A DNA stretch of 64,000 bases from JBCCMQ01 sp039026235 (lineage in GTDB: Bacteria; Pseudomonadota; Alphaproteobacteria; Rhodobacterales; Rhodobacteraceae), in NCBI GenBank assembly GCA_039026235.1, contig JBCCMQ010000003.1, forward strand, positions 62,001-126,000, in the 5' to 3' direction. Positions 59,664-64,000 of the stretch are shown here, in pieces; position 1 is the first letter of the stretch; every line of letters begins with the position of its first letter. Under the pieces are notes generated by a model. That model saw only the letters and a list, made by a program, of their open reading frames with translations. It searched no databases and was not told the DNA's origin. Made by a program: the position numbers and the translations under genes.

Positions 59664-61184
59664 CTACCTTAGCTGGCTGTCGTGCATCTCGTGGTCTTCT
59701 TCCGGCAGATGCGCCCGCCACTCCCGCACCAGCGTACGCACATGCAGCGCGAGAACGAGCACGATCAGCGCAAAAAGAATGGCTGCAATCGGTCGATCGA
59801 TCATATCAAGCGGCGTCTTCAGGCGCGGCAGTGCAGAGCGCAGTTTGACCTCCATGATGCCGCCCAGCACCATGCCCAATATGATCGGTACAATCGGAAG
59901 GTTCAGGCGTTTTAGGATCAGACCCAGCACACCAAAACCGGCGGCGATCATGCAGTCAGTCAGCGAATTCCGCAGCGAATAAACCCCGACGAAAGAAAGC
60001 AGCAGAATCAGCACACCCAGAAACCGTGTGGGCACGCGGATGATCCTTGTCAGCAGGTTCGTTGAAAACAGCAAGAAGACAACCACGATCACATTGAGCG
60101 CTATCAGCGCGAAATAAAGCCCGTAGACCAGGTCAATGTTGTTCTGAAAAAGTTGCGGCCCGGGGATCACGTTGTGGACGTAAAAGACCGAAAGCATCAT
60201 CGCCGTCAAAGCCTCACCCGGTATGCCCAGCGCGAGCAAAGGGATCATCGCCGCCGCGGGCACCGCGTTGTTCGCAGCTTCTGACGCGATCAGGCCTTCG
60301 GGCGATCCCTTGCCGAAACCGTCCGGGTCTTTCGATGTCTTCTGCGCGTAGGTGTAAGACATGAATTGGGCTGTGAATTCCCCGGTGCCGGGGATCATCC
60401 CCAGGATGACGCCAAAGCCGGACGCCACCGTGGCCACGCGCTTGTGGCCCAGCAGTTCCCTGATCCCTGCGCCCATACGCCCGGTAATCGACTTGGCATC
60501 GGGGCTGTTGTCGGGCGCGGTGAGCAGAAAGAACGCCTGGCTGAGCGCAAAGAGCCCCAACACCACAACGATCAGATTCACGCCCGAGGACAGGAAGGAA
60601 TAGCCGAAGGTGTAACGTTGGGTATAGGTCACCGCATCCAGCCCAACCGTCTGCAGGAAGATGCCGAACATCGCCAGCAGGCCAGCGGCATAGATCTGGC
60701 CGCGATGCGCCAAAATAACGAGAATGATGCCGAGCAGGGCGGCCAGGAAGATCTCGCGCGATCCGAACATCGGTGCGATCAGTGCCAGCACCGGGGACAG
60801 AAGGATCAGGCACAATATGCCAAAGATCCCGCCCCAAAAGGAAGCGGAATAGGCAAGCGACACCGCGCGATGCGCCTCTCCCCGTTCGGTCATGGGATAG
60901 CCGTCATAGGACGTGAGCGCGTTCACTGCCGTTCCCGGCGTGTTGATTAGCACGGCTGGGATCGCGCCACCGTACATGGACGAACCGTAGATGCCCAAAA
61001 GCATGGTCAACCCGACAATGGGATCGAGAGAGAAGGTTGCGGGCAGCAGGATCGCGATGGCGACAGCCGGTCCCACGCCGGGGATCGCGCCAATGATCAC
61101 GCCACCGATGGACCCGACCAGAAGTGCGAGCATCACGTCCCATCGGGCGAGCATTTCCAGTCCGGCGAGAAGACTTTCCATCAA
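59664..61184 (-). CDS. tctA: Tripartite tricarboxylate transporter, large permease TctA
   Basis: 506 residues with about 12 membrane helices. It opens LVGSIGGVIIGAIPGVGPAVAI-like (IGAIPGVGPAVAIAILLP near 30) and has the second signature VILGMIPGTGEFTAQFMSY near 265, plus LALGIPGEALTAMMLSVF. It is the ion-coupled channel of a TTT importer. The substrates of this class include citrate, aromatic acids such as terephthalate, and others. Confidence 0.96.
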   Translation of the reverse strand: MMESLLAGLEMLARWDVMLALLVGSIGGVIIGAIPGVGPAVAIAILLPATFSLDPIVGLTMLLGIYGSSMYGGAIPAVLINTPGTAVNALTSYDGYPMTERGEAHRAVSLAYSASFWGGIFGILCLILLSPVLALIAPMFGSREIFLAALLGIILVILAHRGQIYAAGLLAMFGIFLQTVGLDAVTYTQRYTFGYSFLSSGVNLIVVVLGLFALSQAFFLLTAPDNSPDAKSITGRMGAGIRELLGHKRVATVASGFGVILGMIPGTGEFTAQFMSYTYAQKTSKDPDGFGKGSPEGLIASEAANNAVPAAAMIPLLALGIPGEALTAMMLSVFYVHNVIPGPQLFQNNIDLVYGLYFALIALNVIVVVFLLFSTNLLTRIIRVPTRFLGVLILLLSFVGVYSLRNSLTDCMIAAGFGVLGLILKRLNLPIVPIILGMVLGGIMEVKLRSALPRLKTPLDMIDRPIAAILFALIVLVLALHVRTLVREWRAHLPEEDHEMHDSQLR

Positions 61185-61193
61185 ACGATCCGA

Positions 61194-61733
61194 TCAGAAA
61201 TGGGTCAGCATGATTTGGCGCAGCCCCTCGGGCAGGCTGTCGTAGATCAAGCCGGAGGGCAGATTGACCTTAAGCAGCGTCTTGAAAAGCAAGACGATCA
61301 CGAAAGCCGAGACAGCAGCCGCGACAACGGTTGTCGCGCTCCGGTACCCAACCCGCAGGGCCAACGCGATCGAAAAAATCACCGTGGTCGGAAGATAGCC
61401 CAGGTAGGGAACCGTGGCCGCATAAGCGACGAACCAAAGGGCGTACTCAAGCGACCAAACCCAAAGCGAGACTTCCTGAAGGCGGCCCTGTATGCGTTCC
61501 GAGAGTGCCGAACTTAGCAAATGGAATGCAGCAAAAAAGGTCATTCCGAGCAGGGACACAGCGGGCCAGAAACGCGGTTGCGCAAAAAGCTTGTTGCCGC
61601 TGCGCCAGACCGTCTGATCCGCGATCTGCATCAGCAGGAAAATCGAGACGGCCAGCGCAATCCAGGCGAAAACGATGTCACCGGGTCTGCGATAGCGCTT
61701 GAAGAGAGATTGAAGCGTTTTGACGCGAGACAT
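61194..61733 (-). CDS. tctB: Tripartite tricarboxylate transporter, small permease TctB
   Basis: 179 residues from the ATG at 61733 (MSRVKTLQSLFKRYRRPGD); a TTG four codons upstream is less likely. Four membrane helices typical of TctB, including DIVFAWIALAVSIFLLMQIA and YLPTTVIFSIALALRVGYRS. It is the small partner of TctA. It lies 9 bp before tctA. Confidence 0.9.
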   Translation of the reverse strand: MSRVKTLQSLFKRYRRPGDIVFAWIALAVSIFLLMQIADQTVWRSGNKLFAQPRFWPAVSLLGMTFFAAFHLLSSALSERIQGRLQEVSLWVWSLEYALWFVAYAATVPYLGYLPTTVIFSIALALRVGYRSATTVVAAAVSAFVIVLLFKTLLKVNLPSGLIYDSLPEGLRQIMLTHF

Positions 61734-61762
61734 GTCGCCGTCCAATCGGAAGAATGATGTCA

Positions 61763-61787
61763 GCCGGGCAGCGCCGTGCCGCCCGGC
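61763..61787 (-). other. Hairpin between tctC and tctB
   Basis: Inverted repeat GCCGGGC-N11-GCCCGGC in the 69-bp gap. There is no T-run after it in the minus direction, so it more likely stabilises the tctC mRNA or weakly attenuates than fully terminates. Confidence 0.6.
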
Positions 61788-61802
61788 CGTTCGGGTAACG
61801 CG

Positions 61803-62747
61803 CTAGTTGGCCAGCATGCCTTCGATGCGCCCCATCGTGTCGATATCCTTCTGGATCTGTTCGACGACCTCGGCCGCCGGCTGCCAGTAGACCAGCGCTC
61901 CGGTCTCAGCGGCCAGCGCCTGTGCGCGGTCGGACATCACCGTCTTTTCGGCGACGGCGATGATCTTGTCCTGCACGTCCTGTGGCGTGTCCTTGTGCAC
62001 GAACAGTCCGTTCCAAAGTGCCACGTCCAGATCGGGTGCCAGCTCTGCAACCGTAGGCGCCTCCGGTGTCAGACCAATCCGCTCCGAACCGATCGAGGCC
62101 AGAACGTTGACGTTTTCGAGGCAGGGCAGAATAAGTTGCAACGTCGTGTTGATCACATCGACATCACCTGAAGCCAGTGTGTTGCAGTCGAGCGCGTCGA
62201 ACGGTGCGTCCGAGGCGTAGGCGAACCCCATTTCCTTAGCGAGCCCCATGGTCACCTGTGTGGGTACCAGTGGTGCGCCGAAGTGACCAAGCACGACGTC
62301 GTTGTCCTGCGCATGGTTCGCCAGCTCTTGCATGGTGCTGAAGGGTGCGTTCCCGCTGGTGGCAATTACGAACGGATAGGTCAGAAAGTTGCCGAGAGGC
62401 ACAAACGGATCGGGGTTCAATTCCGGAATACCGATCTGCGGACCCACGACCGGAATGGCGATAATGAAAGATCCGATGGTATACCCGTCAGCCGGCGCAT
62501 TTGCCACTTCGATGGCCCCAGGGAACGGACCGCCGCCGCCACCGGGTTTGTTCACGACCGCCGTCGGCACGCCATAGGCATCGGCGAAGTCTTCGGCGAT
62601 CATACGGGTCAGCACGTCCTCAAGATCACCCGGCGGCCAGGGCACAACAAATTCGACAGGCTTTTCCGGATACTCGGCCAAAGCTGGCCCCGCTACCGCC
62701 GCAACCGCGACTGCCATGACCGCCACTGATTTCCTAAACTTTGTCAT
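61803..62747 (-). CDS. tctC: Tripartite tricarboxylate transporter, binding protein TctC
   Basis: 314 residues with a Sec signal (MTKFRKSVAVMAVAVAAVAG PALA) and the Bug-family features YPEKPVEFVVPWPPGDLED near 26 and VVNKPGGGGGPFPGAIEVAN near 62. It binds a carboxylate in the periplasm and hands it to TctAB. The pocket loops vary from those of citrate binders. First gene of the operon, divergent from the IclR gene. Confidence 0.95.
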   Translation of the reverse strand: MTKFRKSVAVMAVAVAAVAGPALAEYPEKPVEFVVPWPPGDLEDVLTRMIAEDFADAYGVPTAVVNKPGGGGGPFPGAIEVANAPADGYTIGSFIIAIPVVGPQIGIPELNPDPFVPLGNFLTYPFVIATSGNAPFSTMQELANHAQDNDVVLGHFGAPLVPTQVTMGLAKEMGFAYASDAPFDALDCNTLASGDVDVINTTLQLILPCLENVNVLASIGSERIGLTPEAPTVAELAPDLDVALWNGLFVHKDTPQDVQDKIIAVAEKTVMSDRAQALAAETGALVYWQPAAEVVEQIQKDIDTMGRIEGMLAN

Positions 62748-62765
62748 CCTGTACTCCCTGATAAT

Positions 62766-62782
62766 GGTTCATATTTTGAACC
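62766..62782. promoter_or_regulatory. Putative IclR operator
   Basis: Perfect inverted repeat GGTTCA-TATTT-TGAACC in the gap between tctC and the IclR gene. IclR-type regulators bind such short palindromes next to divergent promoters. It lies 19 bp upstream of the tctC start. Confidence 0.6.
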
Positions 62783-62861
62783 GTCATTTTAGAAAAAGGT
62801 TGCCTTGTTAATTAACTTCTGTCAAACTTTTTTTGAGATCACACAGGATAAGTTCTTGCAG

Positions 62862-63671
62862 ATGTCTTCCGCTTCCAAAGCTCTAACGCTTTTGACCCAC
62901 TTCTCGACGGCGCGGCCCGAAATTGGCCTGTCACAGCTTTGCCGGATTGCCGGGCGGGATAAGGCAACGACCTATCGCCATCTCCAGGCGCTTGAGAGCG
63001 TTGGGTTTATTGAACAGAACCCCGCGACCAAGCACTATCGACTGGGGCCCGCACTCATGCACTTTGCGCAGATCAGAGAGGCAACAGTGCCGCGCAAGGA
63101 AGCGGCCAAGTCCGCGCTGAGTGCCCTTGCCGATGTCACCGGGGAAACGGCCCATGCGACGGTTCTTTCCGGCACGACACTTTACGGTTTGTGCGCCTGC
63201 GAGTCGCCCCACCACGGAACGCGGGCCGTTATCGACATCAACATCTTTCCGCTGCATGCAACAGCATCCGGACACTGCGCGCTGGCATTTGGCCCGGCCG
63301 ACCTTTTCGATGCGGCCGTATCCAGTCTCACCGGGTTCACGTCGGCAACACCAACAAAACCGGACGAACTAACGGCCCTCATAGAAACCACGCGCGAAAC
63401 GGGTTTCGCGCGGGCCGATCAAAGCTATGAGGCCGAGATCCAGGGGTTTGCGGCACCGATTTTCGATCACACCGGCCTGTTGGCCGGGGCGGTTGCCGTT
63501 GCATCCGTTGCATCGCGCTTTACGCTTAGCCTCGAACACACGATCAAATCCGAGTTAATCATCGCCGCGCGTGAGATCAGCCGAAATTGGGGTGGCGCGA
63601 TCCCCGCGGGGATCGAGGCCGCATGGGCCAAGTCTGTCAAAATTCCAAATGAACTGGAATCCACGTCATGA
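62862..63671 (+). CDS. IclR family regulator
   Basis: 269 residues from the ATG at 62862. Helix-turn-helix: SSASKALTLLTHFSTARPEI GLSQLCRIAGRDKATTYRHL. The effector domain contains GTTLYGLCACES-like strands, SGHCALAFGPADL near 150 and YEAEIQGFAAPIFDHTGLLA near 203. It presumably controls tctCBA-aldehyde dehydrogenase and the aminotransferase. Its stop overlaps the aminotransferase start by four bases. A longer reading from 62805 (TTG) is less likely. Confidence 0.93.
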   Translation: MSSASKALTLLTHFSTARPEIGLSQLCRIAGRDKATTYRHLQALESVGFIEQNPATKHYRLGPALMHFAQIREATVPRKEAAKSALSALADVTGETAHATVLSGTTLYGLCACESPHHGTRAVIDINIFPLHATASGHCALAFGPADLFDAAVSSLTGFTSATPTKPDELTALIETTRETGFARADQSYEAEIQGFAAPIFDHTGLLAGAVAVASVASRFTLSLEHTIKSELIIAAREISRNWGGAIPAGIEAAWAKSVKIPNELESTS

Positions 63672-64000
63672 AAGATTCGAATTTCCTAAAGGAAAACAAC
63701 GGGCGCCTGATGTGGCATCCGATGACATCACCGCAAGATACGGCAGAGAACCCACCGAAGATTATCACGGGCGCCGATGGCGTCCACATTACCGATATTG
63801 ATGGCCACCGCGTCGTTGATGGGGTGGGCGGCCTTTGGAACGTTAACCTCGGTTACTCTTGTCAGCCGGTTAAAGACGCAATCGCCCGCCAGCTTGACAC
63901 GTTGCCTTATTACTCGACGTTCCGGGGCACGTCGAACGACGTCTCAATCGAATTGTCTCATGAATTAAACGCCTTCTTCGGACCCGATGGCATGTGGCGC
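63668..64000 (+). CDS. Class III aminotransferase (partial, runs off the window)
   Basis: The first 111 residues are visible: NNGRLMWHPMTSPQDTAENP near 10, then VHITDIDGHRVVDGVGGLWN VNLG near 40, the N-terminal pattern of omega-amino acid/pyruvate and diamine aminotransferases. The PLP lysine lies beyond the window. It is translationally coupled to the IclR gene. Such enzymes move the amino group of terminal amines to pyruvate, giving aldehydes; this fits the adjacent aldehyde dehydrogenase. Confidence 0.9.
   Translation, partial: MKDSNFLKENNGRLMWHPMTSPQDTAENPPKIITGADGVHITDIDGHRVVDGVGGLWNVNLGYSCQPVKDAIARQLDTLPYYSTFRGTSNDVSIELSHELNAFFGPDGMWR

Noticed and set aside
1..64000. CRISPR array or other regularly spaced repeats
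   Set aside because: I saw no series of identical 25-40 bp repeats with regular spacers anywhere in the window.

Overview
The window looks like chromosomal DNA of a marine alphaproteobacterium of the Roseobacter/Rhodobacteraceae type. The reasons are the high-GC codon use, a gene-transfer-agent type spike base protein, an XrtD-like exosortase, a form II CODH-like coxSLM cluster, a hemP/imelysin iron operon, a tripartite tricarboxylate transporter and a homoprotocatechuate meta-cleavage operon. Two stretches (about 29.2-35.4 kb and 37.1-49.8 kb) contain gene fragments, decayed insertion sequences and one AT-rich orphan gene.

Layout. 1-10 kb: envelope/exopolysaccharide region with a partial exosortase, an orphan GTA-like spike base gene, three glycosyltransferases, a nucleotide-sugar dehydrogenase, an unusual adenylation/carrier/membrane-acyltransferase fusion, and a decayed UDP-galactopyranose mutase gene. 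10-15.8 kb: a tightly coupled iron/heme operon read on the minus strand in the order 50-aa micro-ORF, hemP, Cys-rich protein, imelysin, di-heme protein, second imelysin, DUF1513. 16-19.4 kb: a tandem GIY-YIG-like protein facing a cobalt-type nitrile hydratase operon whose first gene is a secreted trypsin-like protease. 19.4-28.8 kb: MOSC protein, nadD, PBP4-type dacB, MoxR/VWA pair, coxSLM-like molybdenum hydroxylase, aroQ, then tRNA-Gln. 29-35.4 kb: a methyltransferase fragment and a DMT-transporter fragment meeting at one junction, a DUF1801 gene, two copies of a divergent 230-bp repeat, an NTF2-like/TetR/DUF1772-like operon, and a LysE exporter.

35.4-47.6 kb: a peptide/opine-type ABC transporter with two substrate-binding proteins, a MarR regulator, and a downstream set (creatininase-like amidohydrolase, ketopantoate-reductase-like enzyme, SDR, M20 peptidase, truncated DMT permease) that probably takes up and breaks down an N-containing small molecule. 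47.6-49.8 kb: a resolvase pseudogene with two amber codons, an AT-rich secreted-protein gene and an IS6-family transposase pseudogene. 49.8-64 kb: the homoprotocatechuate (3,4-dihydroxyphenylacetate) operon hpaFE-RDD-hpaD-PLP decarboxylase-hpaG-hpaH with divergent hpaR. Beyond it lie a Tm-1-like protein, an aldehyde dehydrogenase and tctABC, divergent from an IclR regulator coupled to a class III aminotransferase that runs off the window.

Read together, the last 14 kb could encode uptake and oxidation of an aromatic amino acid or amine (for example DOPA/dopamine): decarboxylase, amine aminotransferase, aldehyde dehydrogenase, then ring cleavage by HpaD. That route is an inference. The lower aldolase HpaI and the hydroxylase HpaBC are not in the window.
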